Assembly: GCF_024721975.1 (NCBI RefSeq) | Contig: NZ_JANQBB010000006.1 | Location: 186,001 to 250,000 of the forward strand | Direction of reading: 5' to 3' | DNA: 64,000 bases | Source of the DNA: Paenibacillus endoradicis | GTDB taxonomy: Bacteria; Bacillota; Bacilli; Paenibacillales; Paenibacillaceae | In this document: positions 17,543 through 25,983 of the stretch, piece after piece | Position numbering within the stretch: position 1 is the stretch's first letter | How the letters are laid out: the number at the start of each line of letters is the position of its first letter | The notes under the pieces: generated by a model | Database searches by the model: none | Seen by the model: only the letters and a program-made list of their open reading frames with translations | What the model was told of the DNA's origin: nothing | Position numbers and translations under genes: made by a program

Positions 17543-18417
17543 ATTGAGTCCCCCTTACGATTGTAGCCTGTAAGCTCTAAAATACTCTTCCGTTGTATTT
17601 CCTTAGTTACAGAAATAATAGAATAGTTTTGTTGCAATAATTGTAGCAAGACAGAGTCTCGATATTGTTCTTTAACGATAAGCTCATTGCCATTATTGTA
17701 AGTTAGAATAAGTTTTGGATTAAGAAGATTACAAATAGGAACATCGCCATCATTAGCGTAAACAATTTTAAAAAGCGATTCGTTTACTTGTTTAATTGGG
17801 TTATCAGAATGAACTTTGCCATCCTTTATTACAATGACGCGATCAGCAAGTTCATCTAATAGTGAATTTTCATGACACGACATTATAATAGTAATTCCTT
17901 GATCTTTAAATATTTGGAGCATCGTTATCAATTCTATTCGAGAACTTGCATCTAAACCTGAGAGTGGTTCATCAAGAATAAGCACTCTAGGATCTCCGAG
18001 TACAGCTTGTAACAAATTAACCTTTTGCAACATACCTTTTGAAAAGTGTGTCATATCGTAGCTTTCGTGTAAATTAAATCTATAGAGTAAATCATTGATT
18101 TTTTGTTTTAATTCGTATTTGGGTAACTTTTGAATACGCCCCATTGCGTATAGGTACTCTTCAGCGGTAAATTTCAACTTTGGGAACTGTTCAGGTGCAT
18201 AGCCAATTTTAGAATCTTTATCATATATTATCTCACCTGAAGAGCAAGGGATAAGGCTAGCGATCAATTTCAAAATCGTAGATTTACCCGAGCCATTCTG
18301 ACCTAAAATTGCAATACATTGATTCTTGAATAATTTAATAGTAATCTCATCTAGTACCATATGTTCTTTTGAAAAAGATTTACTTACTTTTCTAAGTTCA
18401 ATTATGGACTCCATCAT
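17539..18417 (-). CDS. ABC transporter ATP-binding protein
   Basis: 292 aa. Walker A is GQNGSGKST (about residue 40), the signature is FSKGMLQKVNL, a degenerate form of LSGGQ, Walker B is RVLILDEPLSG, and the switch His is in IIMSCHENS. About 80 residues follow the ATPase core and probably contact the permease. Two adjacent ATG codons start the frame; SD GAGGTGA fits the second better. First gene of the two-gene unit. Confidence 0.88.
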   Translation of the reverse strand: MMESIIELRKVSKSFSKEHMVLDEITIKLFKNQCIAILGQNGSGKSTILKLIASLIPCSSGEIIYDKDSKIGYAPEQFPKLKFTAEEYLYAMGRIQKLPKYELKQKINDLLYRFNLHESYDMTHFSKGMLQKVNLLQAVLGDPRVLILDEPLSGLDASSRIELITMLQIFKDQGITIIMSCHENSLLDELADRVIVIKDGKVHSDNPIKQVNESLFKIVYANDGDVPICNLLNPKLILTYNNGNELIVKEQYRDSVLLQLLQQNYSIISVTKEIQRKSILELTGYNRKGDSI

Positions 18418-18586
18418 TCACCTCAAATTGTTAAATCTGTACTATATATAATTATCTATACAAAATAATTAATAGTCATCTTTTCAACCCCATAAAGATA
18501 CCACACTTTATAAATATTTCATATTAATGGACATATAATTAAACAACACTAACTACCTGTCACATTACCTAAATCAGGTTATCAAT

Positions 18587-18635
18587 TAAAAAAGCTTCAT
18601 TACATAAAAGATATCATCTTTTTATGCAATGAAGC
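18587..18635 (-). terminator. Intrinsic terminator after stalk-domain protein gene
   Basis: GCTTCATT..CATAAAA pairs with TTTTATG..AATGAAGC; a T-run follows on the minus strand. Confidence 0.85.
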
Positions 18636-18662
18636 GTGATCATACTACTAAATTATTTTAGT

Positions 18663-19595
18663 TTACTCTTTAAATAGAGGTTGGAAATATTTAAGTCCTG
18701 TAGAAATAATACTAACATATGGCTCTCCATCATCATCAAGCGATGTTATAAGAGCAATCTCAGTATCTTCTAATTTCCATACAGATACCAAATCAAGATC
18801 GCCTGCAACTAGACTTTCTCCATATTTTTCGAAATCAACTTCCTCAACTATATTTTCCGCCCAGTATTCAACATCTAATATCGGTTCACCGAATGCTGCT
18901 TCTAACTCATAATATAAATCATACGTAGCATAAATATAATCCATATTATCTTCAAAATAATTGTTTAAATAATAAGTTGCTCTACCTAATTTGTTATTGG
19001 CAAACGTATATTCTACAACAGCATCATAACCCGCTAAGTAAATACCACCGAAAAATAAATAATCAGTATCAGAACTGAATAATTTACCATACTCAACAGC
19101 TTTAACTTGTTTCATTGTCATACCCCAAGCTGCATCACTTAAAGTAGTTGTTTCAAATACTAACGGTATATAAAATGATTCAATTGTAATTGTACGAGTA
19201 TCCTTATTCCATTCAACATCAGCACCTGTAGCTTCGCTAACAAAGCGAAGTGGTATCAAAGTATTTCCGTTTACAACTTTCGGAGCAACTAATAGAGTAA
19301 CTTTTTCACCATTTACTATAGCAGTTTTATTACCAATCGTTAATTTAAGAGTAATATCATCATTGTAGCCAGTTACTGTTTTAGTCTTTTGATCCCATGA
19401 GTACTGTAACCCTAACGCTTTGAATACCGTCGTAAATTGGACTAACGTAGTCCCTTCTGTTTGAATAGGGTCAATATCAAATACAAGCTGCTCACCATCA
19501 ACATATACTTTAATTATAGATAAATTATTAGCTGCGGATACTCCAGTTGGTACAAGTAAAATGATCGTAAGCAGTAACATAATTAACTTTTTCAT
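18663..19595 (-). CDS. Secreted protein with copper-amine-oxidase-like stalk domain
   Basis: 310 aa. SD GGAGGAAGC fits ATG 19595 (MKKLIML...), not the ATG five codons earlier that lies inside the SD region. A signal peptide ends near residue 22 (GVSAA). Residues about 30-135 form the Cu-amine-oxidase N-terminal (stalk) domain, with LVQFTTVFKALGLQYSW, VNGNTLIPLRFVSEATGA and VEWNKDTRTITI. These domains are very common in Paenibacillaceae and do not bind copper. The C-terminal 170 residues (WGMTMKQVKAVE onward) are acidic and Tyr-rich, of unknown fold. Function unknown; located at the cell surface or in the medium. Confidence 0.85.
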   Translation of the reverse strand: MKKLIMLLLTIILLVPTGVSAANNLSIIKVYVDGEQLVFDIDPIQTEGTTLVQFTTVFKALGLQYSWDQKTKTVTGYNDDITLKLTIGNKTAIVNGEKVTLLVAPKVVNGNTLIPLRFVSEATGADVEWNKDTRTITIESFYIPLVFETTTLSDAAWGMTMKQVKAVEYGKLFSSDTDYLFFGGIYLAGYDAVVEYTFANNKLGRATYYLNNYFEDNMDYIYATYDLYYELEAAFGEPILDVEYWAENIVEEVDFEKYGESLVAGDLDLVSVWKLEDTEIALITSLDDDGEPYVSIISTGLKYFQPLFKE

Positions 19596-19690
19596 TCCAG
19601 CTTCCTCCATATGTATAGTAGTGTGGAAAATATACCCTTTTTCCTTTAAGAAGTATAACCACGATTGGTGGATTTGACAAGTGAAATAAA

Positions 19691-20380
19691 CTATATATAA
19701 GATTTTCTTCCATATAAAACCACAAAATTATAATACTTATATATACAATCCACATCTGAGAATCCTAAGTTTTTCAAACCCTTCAATTGTTCTTCTAAAT
19801 TAGACATCTTATCAAGTTTTGTTCTTTTATATGCTGATTCTATTTCCTCATCACATAAATCGCTCGATTCTACTTTGTTTTTCCAATCTGATTTATAGAG
19901 TGAGTCAAGATAAGCTGTCTCTCCAAGAACTTGATCAGCGTTAATAAATATGCCGGTATCTTTCAAGTTATTATAGGTATTTTCATATAATTCTAACTTC
20001 TGTGGATCCGTTAAGTGATGAATCGAAAGTGCTGAGACAATAATGTCATACTGTTCTTTCGCAATATAGTTGGTATAATCAGCTATGAGATAGCTAACAT
20101 TGGGATACGATTGAAGTCTTGTTTTAGCTACATCGAGCATTTTCTCAGAAAGATCAATTAAAGTAACGGATGCATTAGGGTATTTTTTCAAAAGAAATGA
20201 AGACATTAATCCTGTTCCCGCACCCAAATCCAAAATAGAAGGCGATTTTTTATTACTACTTGCAAGTGCAGTCGCTGTACCATAAAAATCATCAAAGCAT
20301 GGAATTAACTTTTTGCGTTGCACATCGTATTTCTGTGCAACCTCATTAAATGCACTACTAATCTCTTGATGATTATCCAT
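19691..20380 (-). CDS. Class I SAM-dependent methyltransferase
   Basis: 229 aa. Motif I is ILDLGAGTGLMSS (about residue 48), motif II acidic end LIDLSEKML, motif III region IADYTNY, and motif IV YDIIVSALSIHHL. The pattern is that of small-molecule/ubiE-like enzymes. The methyl acceptor is unknown. Start ATG at 20380. It is the first gene downstream of the tRNA cluster, separated from it by a terminator. Confidence 0.88.
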   Translation of the reverse strand: MDNHQEISSAFNEVAQKYDVQRKKLIPCFDDFYGTATALASSNKKSPSILDLGAGTGLMSSFLLKKYPNASVTLIDLSEKMLDVAKTRLQSYPNVSYLIADYTNYIAKEQYDIIVSALSIHHLTDPQKLELYENTYNNLKDTGIFINADQVLGETAYLDSLYKSDWKNKVESSDLCDEEIESAYKRTKLDKMSNLEEQLKGLKNLGFSDVDCIYKYYNFVVLYGRKSYI

Positions 20381-20640
20381 TCATTCTACCTCCGATGTAA
20401 TCAAGTTTTCACTATCATATAAGAAGGAGACTTATAACAGAAATATATAGTATCTATAGTGTTAATAGGTTTTGTCTATGAACTTACATGAAATGATGTG
20501 GTTTCTCTATTACGAGTAACCTGATAATTTGAGTAACTGCTAAAATTTTCTTGATCTCACTTATTATGTAATGTGGTCAAACTATGAGGTAAAGTTCAGA
20601 GATGTTGTCTACGACAACTTTGAACTCTTATTTTAATAAA

Positions 20641-20667
20641 CAAAAAAGCCCTTGCTATGCAAGGACT
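20641..20667 (-). terminator. Intrinsic terminator after tRNA-Leu
   Basis: CCTTGC/GCAAGG hairpin with a short loop, followed on the minus strand by GGGCTTTTTTG. It closes the tRNA-Leu transcript. Confidence 0.8.
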
Positions 20668-20684
20668 TTGAACGTTTAAGTTAT

Positions 20685-20770
20685 TGGTGCGGTAAAGAGG
20701 ACTCGAACCTCCACGGGTATACACCCACTACCCCCTCAAGATAGCGCGTCTGCCGTTCCGCCACTACCGC
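20685..20770 (-). tRNA. tRNA-Leu (anticodon GAG)
   Basis: 86 nt including an encoded CCA. Acceptor stem GCGGTAG / TTACCGC, anticodon stem CTATC / GGTAG with loop TTGAGGG, and a long variable arm as expected for a class II tRNA. Reads CUC/CUU codons. Confidence 0.95.
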
Positions 20771-20896
20771 ACATTGAAGAAAGCTATCGTACTAAAATAT
20801 AATACAGGATAATTTACAAGTTGTAAAGATATCCCTAAATATTTTTCAAAAGTTTTTTCTTACATCAATTCCTAAGAAAAATAATTATATCCCAAT

Positions 20897-20933
20897 AAAA
20901 CAACAAAGCCTAGTATACGAACATACTAGGCTT
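20897..20933 (-). terminator. Intrinsic terminator after tRNA-Lys
   Basis: AAGCCTAGTAT pairs exactly with ATACTAGGCTT (11 bp); T-rich on the minus strand. Separates the Glu-Lys pair from tRNA-Leu. Confidence 0.85.
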
Positions 20934-21007
20934 CACTATATGATGGCTTTCGCCAATATGTACAATATAATACCATTCATCCAGCTGACTTAACATAAGA
21001 AGAAAAC

Positions 21008-21083
21008 TGGTGAGCCATGAAGGACTCGAACCTTCGACACCCTGATTAAAAGTCAGGTGCTCTACCAACTGAGCTAATGGCTC
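21008..21083 (-). tRNA. tRNA-Lys (anticodon TTT)
   Basis: 76 nt with encoded CCA. Acceptor GAGCCAT / ATGGCTC, anticodon loop CTTTTAA, T-loop GTTCGAGTC. Cloverleaf complete. Confidence 0.97.
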
Positions 21084-21129
21084 GCATGATAATCATTACT
21101 CATGTGAGTTGCTCTCATAAGAATGGTTG

Positions 21130-21204
21130 TGGTGACCCGTAGGGGACTCGAACCCCTGTTACCTCCGTGAAAGGGAGGTGTCTTAACCACTTGACCAACG
21201 GGCC
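21130..21204 (-). tRNA. tRNA-Glu (anticodon TTC)
   Basis: 75 nt with encoded CCA. Acceptor GGCCCGT / ACGGGTC, anticodon loop CTTTCAC, T-loop GTTCGAGTC. Confidence 0.97.
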
Positions 21205-21302
21205 ATCTTAGTTTGTCTTGAAAAGCGACAAGATGTATCTTATCACGTTCTAATTCACAATGCAACACTTTTTTTCGCGATTTTTTCGAGTATTTTATCA
21301 AA

Positions 21303-21324
21303 TAAAAAAGACCGCTTGACGGTC
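21303..21324 (-). terminator. Intrinsic terminator after tRNA-Ser
   Basis: GACCG/CGGTC stem followed on the minus strand by TTTTTTATT. Separates the Asn-Ser pair from Glu-Lys. Confidence 0.8.
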
Positions 21325-21354
21325 CTCTTAAAAGAAAGCCTACAAGAAAAAATA

Positions 21355-21445
21355 TGGCGGAGAAGGTGGGATTCGAACCCACGCACCACTTACGCAGTCT
21401 AACCCCTTAGCAGAGGGTCCCCTTGAGCCACTTGGGTACTTCTCC
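21355..21445 (-). tRNA. tRNA-Ser (anticodon GCT)
   Basis: 91 nt with encoded CCA. Acceptor GGAGAAG / CTTCTCC, anticodon loop CTGCTAA, long variable arm as in class II tRNAs. Four bases after tRNA-Asn. Confidence 0.96.
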
Positions 21446-21449
21446 ATAA

Positions 21450-21525
21450 TGGCTCCCCGAACAGGACTCGAACCTGTGACAACTCGATTAACAGTCGAGT
21501 GCTCTACCAACTGAGCTATCAGGGA
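21450..21525 (-). tRNA. tRNA-Asn (anticodon GTT)
   Basis: 76 nt with encoded CCA. Acceptor TCCCTGA / TCGGGGA, anticodon loop CTGTTAA. First tRNA of the cluster, 43 bp after the SprT-like stop codon. Confidence 0.97.
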
Positions 21526-21568
21526 ACAATAATAGTTAAAGCGAACAATTAATAATTTACCATGTAGG

Positions 21569-22042
21569 CTATATCTTGTCAAGCACCTTTATTATTAATT
21601 TTCCACCGCATTTTCCACAACGGTATTTGTTCACATCCATTCGACGCTTCCGATAATATTTCAGCTCGCATTGCGTGCATAATAACATATATTTATAGGC
21701 TGCACCTGTTCGTGCACTACGTTCAGGCAAAGTATTACAAAAACGTGATCCACCAACTTGTGCTAGCAATTGTTTGAAGTCCATATCACGATGTTTATAT
21801 CCCCGTTTCAAAATATGGAGATGATAATGACATAGTTCATGTTTTATTATTTTCTCAGTTTCCTCTTGTCCGAATGCCTCTAACTGATGAGGACTAATCT
21901 CAATATTATGGCTATTTGTGAAGTAGCGCCCTCCCGTAGCCTTTAACCGACTATTAAATGACGCTAAATGAAGAAACGGTCTTCCAAAATATTGTAATGA
22001 AACACGCTCCACCCATTGTTGCAATTGCTTGTCGTCCATCAT
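21569..22042 (-). CDS. SprT-like zinc metalloprotease-family protein
   Basis: 157 aa. The zinc-binding helix has KHELCHYHL (HExxH). A C-terminal zinc ribbon follows with CTQC and CGKC pairs. The family (B. subtilis YdcK; E. coli SprT; eukaryotic Spartan) is a presumed protease, and only the Spartan branch has been shown to degrade DNA-protein crosslinks. SD AAGAGG fits either of two adjacent ATG codons. The order tex, SprT-like, tRNA-Asn-Ser-Glu matches B. subtilis. Its leader contains a family II hairpin ending at the SD. Confidence 0.9.
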   Translation of the reverse strand: MMDDKQLQQWVERVSLQYFGRPFLHLASFNSRLKATGGRYFTNSHNIEISPHQLEAFGQEETEKIIKHELCHYHLHILKRGYKHRDMDFKQLLAQVGGSRFCNTLPERSARTGAAYKYMLLCTQCELKYYRKRRMDVNKYRCGKCGGKLIIKVLDKI

Positions 22043-22048
22043 TTTTCA

Positions 22049-22178
22049 CCTCTTAAAACTTTTTGTTCACTTCTTGAGACACTACTTTGCAAACAAAAAG
22101 TAGCTTCGGAAGCATAGTATAATATTTTGCAGCTTACTTCTACACTTCTGCACGAACAAAAAGCCACATCAAAAGCAT
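22049..22178 (-). repeat. Family II SD-linked hairpin, SprT-like leader
   Basis: On the minus strand ACTTTTTGTT pairs with AACAAAAAGT (complementary copies at 22092-22101 and 22058-22067), directly followed by TTTAAGAGG, the SD. Upstream is GCTTCCGAAG. A second, degenerate half copy lies at 22130-22178. The loop contains GTAGTG and GAAGTG as in other copies. Confidence 0.75.
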
Positions 22179-22265
22179 CATCTAACTACTTGAATTGTAA
22201 GCTAACAATAGGCTACACTGTCAAGTAGGACATGCTTTTATTTGAGGGGAGAGTACCAATTTATT

Positions 22266-22622
22266 ATGGCTACTATGCGCTACGTATTAATGCAACAACA
22301 AACTAAGCTAACATTCATAGAAATGCCCGCAACTCACGCTTATCAATTAAGCGCATTGAATTTGCGACTTCGTAAAGAAATCGACAAGCTGACTGCAGAA
22401 GAAGTTCCAAACTTACCTTATGCAGTTGCTGAATGTGATGCAGTAGAATTACATACTGATTTCGTACACATTCAATCCGGTCTTGATTATATTAATGATC
22501 TTGAAGCAGACTTTGCAGCTGTCAAAGAAAAATCATACCCACTAATTTCTTTACTTACTGAGATCCGTGCACTTCAAGCTCAACTTGAACAATGGTATGA
22601 AGAATTAGAAGATCAAGAATAA
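22266..22622 (+). CDS. Conserved-looking hypothetical protein, 118 aa
   Basis: An acidic protein with a C-terminal predicted coiled coil (RALQAQLEQWYEELEDQE). ATG 22266 follows GAGGGGAGAG by 12 bases; TTG 22242 is in frame but overlaps that SD, and ATG 22275 is also possible. I recognise no catalytic motif. It is the first gene of a likely two-gene unit with cmpA (110 bp gap, no terminator between). Confidence 0.7.
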   Translation: MATMRYVLMQQQTKLTFIEMPATHAYQLSALNLRLRKEIDKLTAEEVPNLPYAVAECDAVELHTDFVHIQSGLDYINDLEADFAAVKEKSYPLISLLTEIRALQAQLEQWYEELEDQE

Positions 22623-22731
22623 TTTCAACTTTTAATACAGGTCATATTTGTTAGGTAGACAGACACCTATAATCTCCAATTGCCATATGGTAATGAATCA
22701 TCATCGCCTAGGCTGGAGGGAGGAACTGATC

Positions 22732-22869
22732 ATGCCTCATTGGCTTCGTAATCAATTGATGAAAGCCTTCTTAACACGTGATAGTCGGCAAATTCGTCTA
22801 CTTAATGATTGTTGGTATTTCTATCGTACCCATAACTTTCATGTAAATTCTGAAGTTGATTCTAACTAG
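22732..22869 (+). CDS. cmpA: CmpA, cortex morphogenetic protein
   Basis: 45 aa: begins MPHWLRNQLMKAFLTRDS and continues with IRLLNDCWYFYRTH. It matches the short B. subtilis CmpA (37 aa) in MPxWLxNQ, KAFL, Q/RIxLLNxCWYFYR. The frame is open further upstream (22648), but SD GGAGGGAGG nine bases before ATG 22732 and family length fix the start. In B. subtilis CmpA acts with ClpXP to remove SpoIVA in sporangia with faulty spore envelopes. Synteny next to tex and the SprT-like gene supports the call. Confidence 0.92.
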   Translation: MPHWLRNQLMKAFLTRDSRQIRLLNDCWYFYRTHNFHVNSEVDSN

Positions 22870-22898
22870 ATCACTGATTCCAAAAATAAACAAAATTA

Positions 22899-22927
22899 AA
22901 GCCCAAAGCCATAGTAGCTTTGGGCTT
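22899..22927. terminator. Hairpin between cmpA and repeat array
   Basis: AAGCCCAAAGC pairs exactly with GCTTTGGGCTT. There is no clean T-run after it on the plus strand, while the minus strand has a T-rich tail. It could end cmpA or stray transcription from the right. Confidence 0.6.
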
Positions 22928-22935
22928 ACTTCGTA

Positions 22936-23399
22936 ACACAGGCTTCCGATGAATGGCATCTTCGCCGTCGAATACGCTACTTCTACATACTCATCGTGAT
23001 TACAAGCGACCGAGTTTAATAACCACTTCCAATTAAAGTTCAAATCGATCACTTGTCAGCACCAAGAAGATGACATGAAGCTAGGAAACGAGTAGCACAG
23101 TGTACGTTATTGGTACACGAGCACACACAGGCTTCCGATGAATGGCATCTTCGCCGTCGAATACGCTACTTCTACATACTCATCGTGATCACAAGCGATC
23201 GAATTGAACTACCACTTCTAATAAAAGTTCAAATCGATCACTTGTCAGCACCAAGAAGATGACATGAAGCTAGGAAACGAGTAGCACAGTGTACGTTATT
23301 GGTACACGAGCACACACAGGCTTCCTATGAATGGCATATTCGCCGTCGAATACGCTACTTCTGCATACTCATCATGATCACAAGCGACCGAGTTGAACT
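22936..23399 (+). repeat. Family I repeat array C, 2.5 tandem units of 189 bp
   Basis: One 3' half unit (22936-23021) and two full units (23037-23210 and 23226-23399), exact period 189 bp, the full units differing at only a few bases. Each unit has inverted ends (AGTTCAAATCGATCACTTGT against ACAAGCGATCGAATTGAACT), the TGTACGTTATTGGTACA hairpin and a CGATG...CATCG stem (CATCA in the last unit). The 15-bp linkers are flanked by TTGAACT and AGTTCAA. No gene is present in 22870-23406. Confidence 0.92.
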
Positions 23400-23406
23400 A
23401 CATTAT

Positions 23407-25581
23407 CTAGTGAGGTTTTTTCATTGTTAGCCCCACACGATTTCGCTTCATATCAACTTCTAGTACCCATACCGTCACTGTATCTCCTACCGAAACTACA
23501 TCCATCGGATGTTTTACAAAGCGATCACTTAGCTGAGAAATATGGACAAGCCCATCATTTTTCAATCCAATATCGACAAATGCGCCGAAGTCTATAACGT
23601 TACGCACAGTACCATGCAATTCCATATCTTTCGTCAAATCTTCGATATTCAAAACATCCGTATGGAATATTGGAGCTGGTAACTCCTCACGCGGATCACG
23701 GCCCGGTCGCAACAAGCTATCAACGATATCCTTCATAGTCGGCACACCGACTTCTAACTTAGCCGCTATCTCTTCCACATTCAACGCTTTTAGTTCGGAT
23801 GCCAATTGCTCACTACCAACTGTTTGTTCCTTCATTCCAATTTCTTTCAATAGTGCCTTCACGACATGATAAGACTCTGGGTGAATCGGGGTATTATCTA
23901 GCAGTTGCTCACCTTCAGCTATACGCAAGAAACCTACACATTGTTCAAATGATTTCGCACCCAAACGAGGAACTTTTTGCAGCTGAGCACGTTTAACAAA
24001 GCGGCCATTCTCATCACGATATTTCACAATATTTTTAGCAATTGTGCCATTAATACCTGCTACATAAGATAATAGTGATGCGGAGGCTGTATTCACATCT
24101 ACACCAACATGGTTAACTGCTGATTCTACAACTCCAGTAAGTGTCTCATCAAGCTTCTTCTGACTAACATCATGCTGGTACTGTCCGACGCCAATTGCTT
24201 TTGGTTCGATTTTCACTAACTCAGCTAATGGATCTTGAAGACGTCTTGCAATCGACACTGCACTACGCTCGGCAACATCAAGCTCAGGGAATTCTTCTGC
24301 AGCTAATTTGGATGCTGAATACACACTTGCTCCTGCTTCATTCACAATAATATATTTCAACTGTGTTGCTTTTGAATGATTTTTAATCAATGTTGCGATA
24401 AATTGCTCCGTCTCACGTGAAGCTGTACCATTTCCAATTACAATAAGCTCAATATCGTACGTATCGATTAATTTGCTTATTTGCTTTTCGGCTTCAGCTG
24501 TTTTATGATGCGGCGCTGTTGGGTAGCAGACGCCAACTTCAAGCATTTTCCCAATATCATCAATAACAGCAAGTTTACAACCGGTACGGAAAGCAGGATC
24601 GACTCCTAGTACACGTTTGCCACGAACAGGAGGCTGTAATAATAGATTACGAAGGTTCTCTGAGAATATATCTATCGCATGAACCTCTGCTTTTTCAGTC
24701 AGCTCCGTCCTTACTTCTCGCTCAATAGATGGAGCTAGAAGACGCTTGTATGCATCGACAATTACTTCTTGAAGCACTTGAATAATACCGGAACTTGAAG
24801 AAGCATCCCGCTTCACAGTCTGTCTGTGCATATATTGTTCAATTCGCTCGCTATCTAATTCGAAACTAACCTTCAAAATTTCTTCTCGTTCCCCACGATT
24901 AATCGCAAGAATCCGATGCGGAGGTAGCTTACTAATTGGCTCTTGATAATTGTAGTACATTTCATATACTGATTCCGCTTCAGCGTCTTTCGCTATCGTT
25001 TTCAATATACCATTGTTAAATGTGAACGTACGTACCCATGTACGAATCTTTGCATCATCTGCGAATTGCTCAGCAATAATGTCTTTTGCACCTGCCAATG
25101 CATCTTCTGCGCTCTCTACGCCCTTCTCAGCGTCGATATAACGAGCAGCTTCAACCAACGGAGCAGTATGACTACTCTGAGCTAACAACCACTCTGCAAA
25201 CGGTTCAAGCCCTTTCTCTTTGGCCACACTTGCTCTCGTCTTACGTTTCTGGCGGTAAGGGCGATATAGATCTTCTACTTCTTGCAATTTCACACTCTTA
25301 TTAATTGCAACTGCAAGTTCTTCAGTTAGCTTGCCCTGCTCTTCGATCAGTCTAAGAACTTCTTGTTTGCGAGACTCAAGATTACGCATATATTGTAATT
25401 TTTCTTCAATGTCACGTAACTGATTCTCATCTAGCTCACCTGTCATCTCTTTACGATAACGTGCGATAAATGGAATTGTATTTCCTTCGTCTAACAAGCT
25501 CACGGCTGATTTAACTTTGCTTTGAGGGATATTTAATTGCTTAGCGATCTCGCTTATCATGTGGTGGGTGTTAGTTTCCAT
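23407..25581 (-). CDS. tex: Tex, S1-domain RNA-binding transcription accessory protein
   Basis: 724 aa, full length. N-terminal helical Tex domain (IAKQLNIPQSKVKSAVSLLDEGNTIPFIARYRKEMTG region), a YqgF/RNase H-like domain with VLGVDPAFRTGCKLAVID, helix-hairpin-helix units (NTASASLLSYVAGI), and a C-terminal S1 domain (LHGTVRNVIDFGAFVDIG ... VHISQLSDRFV). Corresponds to B. subtilis YdcI. Tex binds nucleic acid; it is essential in Bordetella and non-essential elsewhere. Start ATG at 25581. The gene is flanked on both sides by family I repeats in opposite orientation. Confidence 0.95.
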   Translation of the reverse strand: METNTHHMISEIAKQLNIPQSKVKSAVSLLDEGNTIPFIARYRKEMTGELDENQLRDIEEKLQYMRNLESRKQEVLRLIEEQGKLTEELAVAINKSVKLQEVEDLYRPYRQKRKTRASVAKEKGLEPFAEWLLAQSSHTAPLVEAARYIDAEKGVESAEDALAGAKDIIAEQFADDAKIRTWVRTFTFNNGILKTIAKDAEAESVYEMYYNYQEPISKLPPHRILAINRGEREEILKVSFELDSERIEQYMHRQTVKRDASSSSGIIQVLQEVIVDAYKRLLAPSIEREVRTELTEKAEVHAIDIFSENLRNLLLQPPVRGKRVLGVDPAFRTGCKLAVIDDIGKMLEVGVCYPTAPHHKTAEAEKQISKLIDTYDIELIVIGNGTASRETEQFIATLIKNHSKATQLKYIIVNEAGASVYSASKLAAEEFPELDVAERSAVSIARRLQDPLAELVKIEPKAIGVGQYQHDVSQKKLDETLTGVVESAVNHVGVDVNTASASLLSYVAGINGTIAKNIVKYRDENGRFVKRAQLQKVPRLGAKSFEQCVGFLRIAEGEQLLDNTPIHPESYHVVKALLKEIGMKEQTVGSEQLASELKALNVEEIAAKLEVGVPTMKDIVDSLLRPGRDPREELPAPIFHTDVLNIEDLTKDMELHGTVRNVIDFGAFVDIGLKNDGLVHISQLSDRFVKHPMDVVSVGDTVTVWVLEVDMKRNRVGLTMKKPH

Positions 25582-25616
25582 GTAGGTACCTCTTCCTTTA
25601 TCTCATTGTAGATGAT

Positions 25617-25922
25617 GTTCAAAATATTGGATTGTGATCGCGATGCTACTTATAGGTGACTATTCGGCTTCGAATTTGTCATTCATCCATCGCTACAGTG
25701 CTCATGTACCAATTTCGTACATTCCGCGCTTCGCTTCTCTAGCTTCATGTCAACTTCTTAACACTTACAATCCAAAATGTTGAACTTATATCTTTTTATT
25801 CAAAATATTGGATTGTGATTGCGACGCTACTCCTAGGTGACTATTCGGCTTCGAATTTATCATTCATCGATCGCTACAGTGCTCATGTACCAATTCCGAA
25901 CATTCCGCGCTTCGCTTCTCTA
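25617..25922 (-). repeat. Family I repeat array D, 1.7 tandem units
   Basis: A full unit at 25617-25785 and a truncated unit at 25799-25922, offset 181-182 bp. Read on the minus strand, the full unit begins GTTCAACATTTTGGATTGT and ends ACAATCCAATATTTTGAAC, so its closing stem differs in sequence from other copies but still pairs. The TGTACGAAATTGGTACA hairpin and CGATG...CATCG stem are kept. It shares TGACATGAAGCTAG with array C. It fills the gene-free stretch between tex and the hydrolase gene. Confidence 0.9.
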
Positions 25923-25940
25923 CGTTCTCTTTATGCGAAC

Positions 25941-25975
25941 AGAAGCATCCCTAGCTTGCTGTTAGGAATGCTTCT
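25941..25975 (-). terminator. Hairpin after metallo-hydrolase gene, weak terminator
   Basis: AGAAGCAT.CC pairs with GG.ATGCTTCT with one bulge, nine bases after the stop of the metallo-beta-lactamase gene. No U-run follows on the minus strand, so termination is uncertain. Confidence 0.4.
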
Positions 25976-25983
25976 CATGTTTG

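Noticed and set aside
21074..21582. Minus-strand frames of 102 and 80 codons across the tRNA cluster
   Set aside because: They read through tRNA genes; typical spurious translation of tRNA sequence.
22798..23052. 84-codon minus-strand frame over cmpA and array C
   Set aside because: Covers the cmpA coding strand in antisense and repeat DNA; no SD.
22936..23399. CRISPR array interpretation of the tandem 189-bp repeat
   Set aside because: Repeat units are nearly identical throughout, with no unique spacers, and no cas genes are present.
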